Shown here in pieces: positions 9,148 through 17,043 of a DNA stretch of 64,000 nt. The DNA is from Zymobacter sp047495495 (GTDB taxonomy: Bacteria; Pseudomonadota; Gammaproteobacteria; Pseudomonadales; Halomonadaceae). Below the pieces are notes generated by a model that saw only the letters and a program-made list of their open reading frames with translations, had not been told where the DNA came from and searched no databases. Both the position numbers and the translations under genes were made by a program. The stretch lies in NCBI RefSeq assembly GCF_047495495.1, contig NZ_CP179930.1, forward strand, positions 2,852,001 to 2,916,000. The letters run 5' to 3'. Within the stretch, counting starts at the first letter, position 1. Every line of letters begins with the position of its first letter.

Positions 9148-10160
9148 GGCTGCTCAGCGCCCCCGGTCGTTTCCGCAAAGCGCACGGTAGCGGGCATTCC
9201 CAGACGCAGCGCGTCCTGTGGATCATCGACCAGCACGCGCACTTCATAGACAAGGCTGGTACGCAGCTCTTCGGTCTGCACGCTTTTCGGTGTGAACTCG
9301 GCAACAGAGGAGATAAACCCAACGCGCCCGGCAATAGCCCTATCCGGCGCGCTGTCGATATAGACATTAGCGGCCATGCCCGGCTTGATGCGCCCTAGCT
9401 CGCTTTCACTGGCGTAGGCGCGAACCCATTTCGGCTCGGTCAGCGCTATCGTATAAGCCGGCCGCTGCGGTGATGCCATATCGCCCGGCTCCAGCAAACG
9501 CGCCCGAACCACGGCATTTTGAGGAGCACGCAGCTCGGATAGGTCCAGCAGATGCTGGCGAAGTGCCTGTTCCGACTGAGCCGCTTGAAGCTGCGCGTCA
9601 GCCTTGGCGATCTCTTCTTCACGCGGCCCGATCTTCGCCAGCTGCTGCGCCTGATGCTGGGCATCGCGCTGGGCCAGCGCGACCTTGAGCTGGGCACGGG
9701 CATCGTCCAGTGCCTGCTGGCCCACGGCACGACCATCGGTCTGGGCGGCGGTATCCAGCAAGCGCTGAAGCTGCTGTCGACTGCGCGCTACTTCGGCATC
9801 CGCCGCCGCAACCTGTGCGTTCGCTTGCTCGACTTCCTGAGGACGGCTGCCGTTATGTAAGGCGCGTAGGGACTGGGTCAGCACGTTGACCTGTGCCTCG
9901 GACTGCTGCAGTTCGAGCTGCAGTGTGCGCGTATCCTGCTTCGCCAACACTTGACCCGCCGTCACGCGATCGCCTTCCTCGACGTTCATGGCCGCGATGC
10001 GGCCACCGTTTTCAAACGCCAGCGATACCTGACGGATATCGACGTTGCCGTACAGTGTCAGCGCCTGGGGACGCGCCGAGCGTCGCCAGTACGCACCCGC
10101 GCACAGGCCCGCGACCACCACCACGATCACTGCCACCACAAGGGCTTGTTTCTTTTTCAT
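9144..10160 (-). CDS. ybhG: HlyD-family periplasmic adaptor (YbhG-like)
   Basis: 338-residue membrane-fusion protein. An N-terminal signal-anchor helix (about 7-23) is followed by a split lipoyl/barrel-sandwich domain (VDIRQVSLAFENGGRI near residue 40) and a long coiled-coil hairpin rich in Gln and Ala (about 75-200). The C-terminal beta-barrel contains VRAYASESELGRIKPGM. It is the first gene of the efflux operon, 55 bases from the divergent TetR regulator, and should bridge the inner-membrane ABC pump to the outer-membrane lipoprotein. Confidence 0.93.
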   Translation of the reverse strand: MKKKQALVVAVIVVVVAGLCAGAYWRRSARPQALTLYGNVDIRQVSLAFENGGRIAAMNVEEGDRVTAGQVLAKQDTRTLQLELQQSEAQVNVLTQSLRALHNGSRPQEVEQANAQVAAADAEVARSRQQLQRLLDTAAQTDGRAVGQQALDDARAQLKVALAQRDAQHQAQQLAKIGPREEEIAKADAQLQAAQSEQALRQHLLDLSELRAPQNAVVRARLLEPGDMASPQRPAYTIALTEPKWVRAYASESELGRIKPGMAANVYIDSAPDRAIAGRVGFISSVAEFTPKSVQTEELRTSLVYEVRVLVDDPQDALRLGMPATVRFAETTGGAEQP

Positions 10161-10182
10161 GGGAAGCCTTGCATCCGCTATG

Positions 10183-10204
10183 CTAAATTCAAATTTGAAT
10201 TTAG
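10183..10204. promoter_or_regulatory. Perfect 22-bp palindromic operator between TetR gene and efflux operon
   Basis: The half-site CTAAATTCAAA is followed directly by its exact reverse complement, giving a 22-bp perfect palindrome in the 54-base space between the efflux operon start (10160) and the divergent TetR gene (10215). Position and symmetry are those expected of the TetR-family operator controlling both directions. It is far more AT-rich than its surroundings. Confidence 0.85.
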
Positions 10205-10214
10205 ACTTGTCGTT

Positions 10215-10934
10215 ATGCAGGCGTCAACGTCTTTCACTCACGAATCTCATTCCACGCAGATGACCGATACCCGACTCCCCACGACCCACGATATCCCCGA
10301 CAGCGACAGACCCCGCCAGCGCCGCGCCGATGGCGACGCCACCCGTGCCGACATCATCGAAGTCGCGGGCACACTCTTCGCGAAGCAAGGCTATTTCGGC
10401 ACCACCAGCAAAGCCATCTGCAAGCAGGCTGGCGTCAACGTGGCCGCCATCAACTACCACTTCGGCAGCAGAGACGGCCTGTATCTGGCCGTGCTCAAGG
10501 AAGTGCACCACCGCTTCATGAGCATCGAATTCCTACAGGCACTGGCGGATAGCTCACTGCCTGCCCCCGAAAAGCTGCAACTGTTCTTCCGCGAACTGGT
10601 ACAGCACATCATGACAGGCGACAGCTGGCCCATGCGCGTATGGGCGCGTGAGATGCTGACCCCAACCGCGATGCTGGACCGCATCATCCGTGAAGAGACA
10701 CTGCCTAAGTTCAAGTTTCTGACCGACATTACCCACGACATCACGGGAATCGACGCCAGCGATGAGCGCATGCCTCAGCTGGCGCTCAGCACCATCGCAC
10801 CGTGTTTGGTCATGTTGATCATGGATCGTCGCACATCGACACCACTGCACCCGGTGCTTCAACAGTCGCCTATCGCCCTCGCTGACGCGCTGTGCCAGTT
10901 CGCCCTAGCAGGACTGCAACAGGCTGCACACTAG
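10215..10934 (+). CDS. cecR: TetR/AcrR-family regulator (CecR-like) of the efflux operon
   Basis: 239-residue TetR regulator. The helix-turn-helix sits at about residues 38-85, with ATRADIIEVAGTLFAKQGYFGTT and the recognition helix NVAAINYHFGSRDGLYLAVL. The C-terminal half resembles the CecR/YbiH ligand-binding domain (DUF1956-type). E. coli cecR heads the ybhGFSR operon; here it is divergent from it, with a perfect palindrome in between, so it almost certainly represses both units (inference from context). The ATG at 10215 has no obvious Shine-Dalgarno; an in-frame ATG at 10260 is an alternative that would drop 15 unconserved residues. Confidence 0.88.
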   Translation: MQASTSFTHESHSTQMTDTRLPTTHDIPDSDRPRQRRADGDATRADIIEVAGTLFAKQGYFGTTSKAICKQAGVNVAAINYHFGSRDGLYLAVLKEVHHRFMSIEFLQALADSSLPAPEKLQLFFRELVQHIMTGDSWPMRVWAREMLTPTAMLDRIIREETLPKFKFLTDITHDITGIDASDERMPQLALSTIAPCLVMLIMDRRTSTPLHPVLQQSPIALADALCQFALAGLQQAAH

Positions 10935-11234
10935 CCTTTCCCGAGCGGCTTCGCTTACTGCGCGGCCGTTCCGCTCATGCCTAAAGCTAGGCCAGCCATG
11001 CTCATAAATGGGGGATGCTACTTTTATCCCTCGTTAATATTGATAACGATTATCGTTTGCAATAACGTAGATCCCCACCACCGCAGTAGGTGACCTATAC
11101 ACCCCATCATCCTGGGTTCTGCATGACGCGGGAACCTTCAGCGTCAAGAACATGCCCTGATGATGGGCTGCTATTACCCATAATCAGTACCTTTTTGGTG
11201 CTCGATAAATATCCATCTTCATCAAGTGACCGCC
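10935..11234. other. Intergenic region upstream of TonB receptor
   Basis: About 300 bases between the TetR gene and the TonB receptor. It contains the Fur-like box described separately and presumably the receptor promoter. I see no gene here. Confidence 0.5.
11038..11060 (+). promoter_or_regulatory. Fur-like box
   Basis: The stretch TTGATAACGATTATCGTTTG contains three Fur hexamer-like units (GATAAC, GATTAT, CGTTTG) and the partly palindromic core GATAA-CGA-TTATC, close to the Fur consensus. It lies about 175 bases upstream of a TonB-dependent receptor gene, as expected for iron-repressed uptake. Confidence 0.7.
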
Positions 11235-13430
11235 ATGACCGCCCCCCTTTCACGACGCGCCCGTCGCCATCTGCCCACACTGGTGCTGGCCGGATTGCCT
11301 TTGGCCCAACCCGCACTGGCCAACGGTGAAACGGCTCACACTCGCTCACGCGCACTCGACACCATCACCGTGACGGACCGTGCGCTCGTCGACGGTGATG
11401 CCCTGCCCGCACCGCACGCTAACGGCAAGATCGCGCCCGGTGGGCGTTTGGGAATATGGGGGGAACAGTCGGCACAAGACGTGCCGTTCTCGGTGTTGAG
11501 CTACACCGCTGAAGGCATCAGCGATCAACAAGCGCATACGGTAGGTGAGGTACTGCGTCAGGATCCTTCGGTGCAGACGGGTTACAGCTATGGCAACTAC
11601 GGCCAGAGCTACAAGATTCGCGGCTTCGATCTCTACCCCGACGACATCGCCTTCAGCGGTCTGTACGGGGTGATGCCGCGCCAGATCATCGACACCTCGG
11701 CCATCGAGCGGGTGGAACTGTTCAAAGGCTCCAGTGCCTTCCTAAATGGCGTCCCCAACGGCGGCACAGGAGTGGGCGGCAGCGTCAACCTCGAACCCAA
11801 GCTGGCGGGCGACACGCCTCTGACACGGGTCGGATTCGACTACACGGGCCAGAGCCAAGCCGGTACATCCCTTGATGTTGGGCGACGTTTCGGTGCTGAT
11901 CATGCCTATGGCGTGCGTTTTAACGGCGTGCGGCGTGGCGGCACTACCGCCGTCGATAACGACGAGCGCACCACCACCGCGGGCACGCTGGCCTTCGACT
12001 ACGCGGGTGAACGTGCGCGCGGTGCGCTAATCGTGGGCTATCAGCGACAGCATATAGAGGGCGGCCGAGCGGGCCTTAACACTAGCCGCCTGACCGGCAG
12101 CGATGCGTTCCTACCCTCAGCGCCAACAGGCACCCGCAACTACACCCCCGATTGGACCCAATCGACGCTGGAAAGTAGCTACGGCGTGGCGCGTGGCGAA
12201 TACGACCTTGCGACAGACTGGACGCTCTTTGGGGCCTTCGGCGCCAGCTACAACGACGAGCAAGGGGTGTACTCATCCCCGTCGCTGACTGATTCCAGCG
12301 GCAGCGTGAGCTACAGCCGCATGGATACGGTGCTGAAAACACGCAACTTTGCAGGAAATGCGGGGCTACGCGGCCACTTCAGCACCCCGGGACTGAGCCA
12401 CGCACTCACACTGGCCTACTCAGCGAACACCAGCCAGAAACGCTCGGCCTATACGATGGGCAGCGGCTCGGTCACGGGTAGCCTTTATGACGGCGATGTC
12501 ACCTATATTCCCGCCGGCAGCATGACCACCGCCGGTGGCAACATGCACCACCCGAGCGTGGTCGAGCGCGACACGTCGCAGGGCGTCTCGCTCTCAGATA
12601 CGGCGTCGATGTTTGATGATCGCCTGAAGCTCACCCTCGGCATGCGCTATCAGAACGTGCGGGTGGTCAACAACGACTATCAGGGCAATGAAAGCACCGT
12701 TTCCGACCGCTCAGCCGCCACACCGGTATACGGCGTGGTGTATCAGCCGTGGAAGCCCATCGCACTGTTCGCCAACCATATCGAAGCGCTGCAGGCTGGC
12801 CCGACCGCCGGTGCGTCCTACGCCAACTCGGGTGAAACGCTTGGCGTGGTGCGTTCGCGCCAGAATGAGGTGGGTATCAAGCTGGACACGGCACGTTTCG
12901 GCGGCAGCCTCAGCGTATTCGATATCCGTCAGCCCAGCGCCCGCGCCAATGCCAGCAATCGACTGGCACTGGATGGCGAACAGCAGAACCGCGGGATTGA
13001 GCTCGCGCTGTACGGCACACCGGCACAGGCCGTGCGTCTCAACGGTGGCGTGACGTTCATGGATGCGCAGCTGAAAAACACCGCAGAAGGAACGCAGGAC
13101 GGCAATCGCCCGATGGGCGTGGCCCGCTATCAGATGCGCGCCGGAGCCGAATGGGATTTGCCGTGGGTGGATAACCTAACCCTCAGCGGCACCGTGCTGC
13201 GCACGGGCCCACAGTACGCCGATACCGCCAACCAGCTGCGCGTCGAACCGTGGCACCGCCTCGACCTCGGCATGCGCTACAGCACGCGCCTCGGCGACCA
13301 CCAAACCGTCTGGCGACTGGGTATGGATAACGTCACTCAGGAACGGTACTGGGAAAGCGTCAGCACCTTCGGCTACCTAACCCAGGGCAGCCCTCGCACC
13401 GTCAAACTCTCCGCCACGATGGATCTGTAA
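11235..13430 (+). CDS. TonB-dependent siderophore receptor
   Basis: 731-residue outer-membrane receptor. A signal peptide ends near PALAN (about 28-33); a TonB-box-like segment DTITVTD follows. The plug domain (about 75-190) contains VGEVLRQDPSVQT, YKIRGF and IERVELFKGSSAFLNG, which are typical of the FhuA/FpvA/FecA siderophore receptors. The rest is a 22-strand barrel ending in the aromatic-poor VKLSATMDL. I prefer the ATG at 11235; a GTG nine bases upstream is also in frame. A Fur-like box lies upstream and a YncE-like gene follows with its start 24 bases after the receptor stop, so the two probably form an iron-regulated unit. Ligand not determinable. Confidence 0.93.
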   Translation: MTAPLSRRARRHLPTLVLAGLPLAQPALANGETAHTRSRALDTITVTDRALVDGDALPAPHANGKIAPGGRLGIWGEQSAQDVPFSVLSYTAEGISDQQAHTVGEVLRQDPSVQTGYSYGNYGQSYKIRGFDLYPDDIAFSGLYGVMPRQIIDTSAIERVELFKGSSAFLNGVPNGGTGVGGSVNLEPKLAGDTPLTRVGFDYTGQSQAGTSLDVGRRFGADHAYGVRFNGVRRGGTTAVDNDERTTTAGTLAFDYAGERARGALIVGYQRQHIEGGRAGLNTSRLTGSDAFLPSAPTGTRNYTPDWTQSTLESSYGVARGEYDLATDWTLFGAFGASYNDEQGVYSSPSLTDSSGSVSYSRMDTVLKTRNFAGNAGLRGHFSTPGLSHALTLAYSANTSQKRSAYTMGSGSVTGSLYDGDVTYIPAGSMTTAGGNMHHPSVVERDTSQGVSLSDTASMFDDRLKLTLGMRYQNVRVVNNDYQGNESTVSDRSAATPVYGVVYQPWKPIALFANHIEALQAGPTAGASYANSGETLGVVRSRQNEVGIKLDTARFGGSLSVFDIRQPSARANASNRLALDGEQQNRGIELALYGTPAQAVRLNGGVTFMDAQLKNTAEGTQDGNRPMGVARYQMRAGAEWDLPWVDNLTLSGTVLRTGPQYADTANQLRVEPWHRLDLGMRYSTRLGDHQTVWRLGMDNVTQERYWESVSTFGYLTQGSPRTVKLSATMDL

Positions 13431-13454
13431 TTGCACCCGACAGGAGTCCTCACC

Positions 13455-14564
13455 ATGCGTCTACGTCATATTGGCTTTGCCCTGCTTGCGATCGGCTTCA
13501 GCGGGCTTCCCCTTCTTCAACAGGCCGCGGCAGCCCCCGCTATCACCACGAAGGGACACCACGTTCAGCGCCAGTCGCTCGGTCAGGGCGTTTATGAAGT
13601 GGCCTATAGCGCACGTCATCATGAACTGTACGTTGCGCTGGCGGGCAACCTCAGAGATCCCCAGGCCAACAAGGGACTGATTCAGGTGCTCGACCCTGAC
13701 ACACTGGCACTCAAACGCACCATCACGCTGCCGCTGCGCGCCTTCAGCCTAGTGCTGGATGATTCTCGCGACCGCCTTTATGTCGGCCATACGCTGGACG
13801 CTGCTGCGTCGATCGTCGACATGCGTTCGGGTATCCGTGATGACGCTCGGCTGCTGTCTACCATCACCGTGGCTACCAAGGCACCCACCGACAAGTATTT
13901 CCCGGTGCACCCGCGCGAACTGCGCCTTTCCGACGATGGCAACCGCCTCTACATGTCAGCGGTTGCGGGAGACGGCAACGTCTATGTGATCGACACGCAG
14001 CAGCAGGCCCTCGTTCATACGATCGAACACATGGGCAAATGGACCTCGGGGCTAGCACTGGACGATGCTCACCAACGCCTGTTCGTCTCCAATGCCGATG
14101 GGCATGTCATTGAACTGTCGACGCAGACCTTCGCCCCGCGCGCCACCTTTGATGCGGGCATCCACCCGGTCAACATCGCTTACGACAGCGCCACACAGCG
14201 CCTGTACGCCGCCGACAGCAAGGGCCACCGCGTACTGGTGCTGGACGTGAACGCCAAATACCCCGCCGGACAGTACCCCACCATCGCAACGCTGGATCAC
14301 CTCCAAGGCCCGCTGGCACTGCTAATTGATACCGCTCGCCAGCGCCTCTACGTTACCGACCGTGATGGTGGTCAGCTCAACGTTTATGCCCTGAGCCAAC
14401 GGCAGGCCTCCGCACCCATCGCACAGTATCCGCTGAAGGTGTTCCCTAACAGCCTCGCCAGCGACCCGCACAGCGGTGCGCTGTTCGTCACTATTAAGCA
14501 GAAGCTGCATGACGACCTGTCACTCAACGGTCAGGAAGCGATTGTCCGCATTGCCCATCCTTGA
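13455..14564 (+). CDS. YncE-like periplasmic beta-propeller protein
   Basis: 369-residue exported protein. A signal peptide (about 1-26, ending QQAAAA) precedes a seven-bladed propeller of YVTN/NHL type, with recurring motifs such as YDSATQRLYAADSKGHRV, DDAHQRLFVSNADG and DTARQRLYVTDRDGG. In E. coli the YncE propeller lies beside the TonB receptor YncD; the same pairing here, 24 bases apart, suggests a periplasmic partner of the receptor (inference). I chose the ATG at 13455 because it has AGGAG upstream and opens a proper signal peptide. Confidence 0.85.
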   Translation: MRLRHIGFALLAIGFSGLPLLQQAAAAPAITTKGHHVQRQSLGQGVYEVAYSARHHELYVALAGNLRDPQANKGLIQVLDPDTLALKRTITLPLRAFSLVLDDSRDRLYVGHTLDAAASIVDMRSGIRDDARLLSTITVATKAPTDKYFPVHPRELRLSDDGNRLYMSAVAGDGNVYVIDTQQQALVHTIEHMGKWTSGLALDDAHQRLFVSNADGHVIELSTQTFAPRATFDAGIHPVNIAYDSATQRLYAADSKGHRVLVLDVNAKYPAGQYPTIATLDHLQGPLALLIDTARQRLYVTDRDGGQLNVYALSQRQASAPIAQYPLKVFPNSLASDPHSGALFVTIKQKLHDDLSLNGQEAIVRIAHP

Positions 14565-14616
14565 GACGCAAGGCACGCACTGCCCATGGCGGCACGTGCG
14601 TGCCACTTCTTGCCCC

Positions 14617-15510
14617 TCACGGCGACTCCGTCATCTGCCACTGCACCACCCCACTCAATAGCGTTTTCAGCCGCGCCGTTTCCTCTGGCAGCCGAGCCTC
14701 CGACTGCAGCAGCGAAATGCCCAGCGATGGCAACACGGGCAGCACCTGTGCCATATCGGTCGTCAAGGCAGTGGGCATCCCCATCATCGTCCGCACCGTC
14801 ACGCCCAAGCCAGCATTCACGGCGGCCCAGATGCCACCCAGACTGCGGCTGGTGAAGACGATGCGCCAAGGAATGCCCGCATCATCGAGTGCTGCCAGTG
14901 CCCGCTGACGCATCAGGCATGGGGCCTCGGACAGCACTAATGGCAATGGCTCTTTCTGATCTAAGTAGCGCTGCACGGGCGTGTCAGGGTGATGAATCCA
15001 CTGCAACGGCAGCGTCGTCAGCACGGGCGCATCAGGCATCGCGTGCACATCGTGCCAACACAGCGCAAGGTCGAGCTGTCCATTGTCGATGTCGTGGCAA
15101 AGGGCCTTGTTGCGCGCGATTCGCGCCGAGATCTGCACATCTGGGTGCGCACGCGCAAAGCGGCCCAGTACCTCGGGCAGCAATGCTTCACCGAAGTCCT
15201 CCTGCATGCCCAGCCTCACGTGCCCTGCCAGCCGCTGCCCCGCTACCGCCTCCAACGCTTCATCGTTCAAAGCCAGCAAGCGCTTCGCATAGCCGATCAG
15301 CACTTCACCACTGTCCGTCAGCCGCAGGTGGCGCCCGTCCTTCTCCACGAGTGCCGTACCACATTGCTGTTCCAGCTTCTTCAACTGCGCACTGACGGCC
15401 GATGTCGAACGGCAGAGGCGTTCGGCCGCCAGCGCAAAGCTGCCAAGCTCAATGCCCGCCACAAAACTGCGCAGCGCGTCCATATCCAGCGACAGTGGTC
15501 TTCCAGGCAT
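14617..15510 (-). CDS. LysR-family transcriptional regulator
   Basis: LysR-type regulator of 297 residues. The N-terminal winged helix (about 5-65) reads LDMDALRSFVAGIELGSFALAAERL then STSAVSAQLKKLEQQCG. A periplasmic-binding-like effector domain follows. I prefer the ATG at 15510, since family members begin close to PLSLDMDALRSF; the frame stays open to an ATG at 15543. It is divergent from the carboxymuconolactone decarboxylase / tautomerase / DUF4865 genes with about 90 bases between, so it very likely controls them (inference from the usual LysR arrangement). Effector unknown. Confidence 0.92.
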   Translation of the reverse strand: MPGRPLSLDMDALRSFVAGIELGSFALAAERLCRSTSAVSAQLKKLEQQCGTALVEKDGRHLRLTDSGEVLIGYAKRLLALNDEALEAVAGQRLAGHVRLGMQEDFGEALLPEVLGRFARAHPDVQISARIARNKALCHDIDNGQLDLALCWHDVHAMPDAPVLTTLPLQWIHHPDTPVQRYLDQKEPLPLVLSEAPCLMRQRALAALDDAGIPWRIVFTSRSLGGIWAAVNAGLGVTVRTMMGMPTALTTDMAQVLPVLPSLGISLLQSEARLPEETARLKTLLSGVVQWQMTESP

Positions 15511-15600
15511 GATGATTCTCTTTTTCAGGATGATTAATGCCATATATTTCGATTTTCAAAATCATAGATCAGCGCAACACTCTCGTCATCCCCCACGGAG

Positions 15601-15915
15601 ATGACCACCATGCCAACCCCATTGACCCGCGAGACTCTGAACGATATCGCGCCCAAGCTTGCCCAGCTCAGTCAGGACGTACTGTTCGATGACATCTGGC
15701 AGCGCCCGCAACTGTCTCCCCGCGACCGTAGCCTGATCACCGTCGCTGCGCTCGTTGCACTGGAGCGCACGCAGCAACTGCCGTGGCATCTGGACTTTGC
15801 CCGCCACAACGGACTTGATCGCCAAGAATTGGTCGAGCTTATGACCCATCTGGCGTTCTACGCCGGATGGCCAGCGGCCGTCTCCGGCTTAAGCTGTCTG
15901 ACAGAGGAGCAATGA
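15601..15915 (+). CDS. Carboxymuconolactone decarboxylase family protein
   Basis: 104-residue all-helical protein of the CMD/AhpD-like family: RDRSLITVAALVALERTQQLPWHLDFARHNG then LVELMTHLAFYAGWPAAVSG, which is the typical CMD segment. It lacks the CxxC of AhpD, so a peroxidase role is unlikely. Family members act as gamma-carboxymuconolactone decarboxylases or as uncharacterised small enzymes. It is the first of three genes divergent from the LysR regulator and overlaps the next by four bases (ATGA). Exact substrate unknown. Confidence 0.85.
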   Translation: MTTMPTPLTRETLNDIAPKLAQLSQDVLFDDIWQRPQLSPRDRSLITVAALVALERTQQLPWHLDFARHNGLDRQELVELMTHLAFYAGWPAAVSGLSCLTEEQ

Positions 15916-16307
15916 CGATGCCGATGACCCGCATCACCGTACAGGAAGGCCGCTCGGCGGCAGAGCTGCACCAAGTACAGGACATCCTTCACCAGACGTT
16001 GGTCGATGAATTCGATGTTCCCGCAGCCGACCGATTTCAGATCGTCGACATCAAACCGGCCGAGCAGTTTCACTATGATCCGCACTACATGACCGGCGAG
16101 CGCTCTTCCCGCTTTACGCTGTTCGAGATTACCGCGGGCAAGCCTCGCCGCCTCGAACAAAAGCAGGCGCTCTATCACACGCTCACACAGCGGCTCGTCG
16201 ACGCACTTGGGATGCGCCCTGATGACGTGATGGTCGTCATCCGCTTCACGGCAACGGAAGACTGGTGCTTCGGGCTAGGCAAAGGACTGACAGGAGATCC
16301 GCAATGA
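15912..16307 (+). CDS. Tautomerase family protein
   Basis: 131-residue member of the tautomerase/MIF-like superfamily (tautomerase_2 type). The region about 5-125 contains QDILHQTLVDEFDVP, RSSRFTLFEITAGKPR and KQALYHTLTQRLVDALGMRPDDVMVVI, which give the beta-alpha-beta repeat of the fold. The usual Pro1 after Met is not present at the start chosen (the protein begins MTMPMTRI), so catalysis through Pro1 would need a different start or processing. The start overlaps the upstream stop (ATGA) with GAGGAG before it, showing coupling. The downstream neighbour is a DUF4865 gene. Confidence 0.82.
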   Translation: MTMPMTRITVQEGRSAAELHQVQDILHQTLVDEFDVPAADRFQIVDIKPAEQFHYDPHYMTGERSSRFTLFEITAGKPRRLEQKQALYHTLTQRLVDALGMRPDDVMVVIRFTATEDWCFGLGKGLTGDPQ

Positions 16308-16861
16308 TCGTCATGCAATACAGTTTTACGCTCCCCGCCGACTACGACATGGCGATCATTGAGCGTCGCATCAGAGACAACGGCGCTCGTCTTGATGACT
16401 ACCCGGGACTGGTGTTTAAAGTCTATCTGTATGCGCGCCGCGACGACGCACAGCTGCCTTCACATGAGAACCTGTATGCCCCTCTCTATGTGTGGCAAGA
16501 CGCAGACAGCATGCGACGCTTCTTCAGCTCAGCAGGCTTTGCCGCCCTAACGCAGGCATACGGTTGGCCTACCGTGGACACTTGGCTACTTGGCAACACA
16601 CCGGACGCCGAGTGGGTAAAAGCCTGTACCACTGCCCACAAACGGATGCTCTCTATTCCGGCCCATTGCTCGCTGAACACCATGCTCTCTCCCGATGCCG
16701 AGCGCCCCGGTGTACTACAGGCCTGGAACCCAACGTCGTGGCAGCGTCTAGAGGTGTCATTCGACACACCAGCAGCGGTAGAAGAAGGTACTGATGGTGC
16801 TGCTAACGTTCAGCACTATCGCATCGGCTATACCGCACTGGGCAGCAACGTCCTCGCTTAG
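16304..16861 (+). CDS. DUF4865 family protein
   Basis: 185-residue cytoplasmic protein of the DUF4865 family, which I recognise from its start MIVMQYSFTLPADYDM and the segment YPGLVFKVYLYA. No catalytic motif is known. Its start overlaps the end of the tautomerase gene by four bases and has AGGAG at the right spacing. The set LysR, CMD protein, tautomerase and DUF4865 recurs together in Proteobacteria (established association), suggesting one small catabolic or detoxification pathway, but the substrate is not known. Confidence 0.8.
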   Translation: MIVMQYSFTLPADYDMAIIERRIRDNGARLDDYPGLVFKVYLYARRDDAQLPSHENLYAPLYVWQDADSMRRFFSSAGFAALTQAYGWPTVDTWLLGNTPDAEWVKACTTAHKRMLSIPAHCSLNTMLSPDAERPGVLQAWNPTSWQRLEVSFDTPAAVEEGTDGAANVQHYRIGYTALGSNVLA

Positions 16862-16995
16862 CGTTGTTCTTTTTACGCCTTACGTCTCGCTTCCTGCCCG
16901 ATTGATTGTCCGCGGCGGGAAGCCATTTTAGGCTCTCAGCCACACTACAGACGATGCCTCGCACCAGCGAACCCCATTGCCATTCTTATAAATGC

Positions 16996-17009
16996 AATGT
17001 TATAACATT
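16996..17009. promoter_or_regulatory. Zur-type palindrome upstream of COG0523 GTPase
   Basis: AATGTTATAACATT is a perfect 14-bp palindrome, the core of the gammaproteobacterial Zur box, 34 bases before the GTPase start. This indicates derepression under zinc limitation. Confidence 0.82.
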
Positions 17010-17043
17010 TTAAATATCATCTATCGTCGGAGCCTCAGCCATC

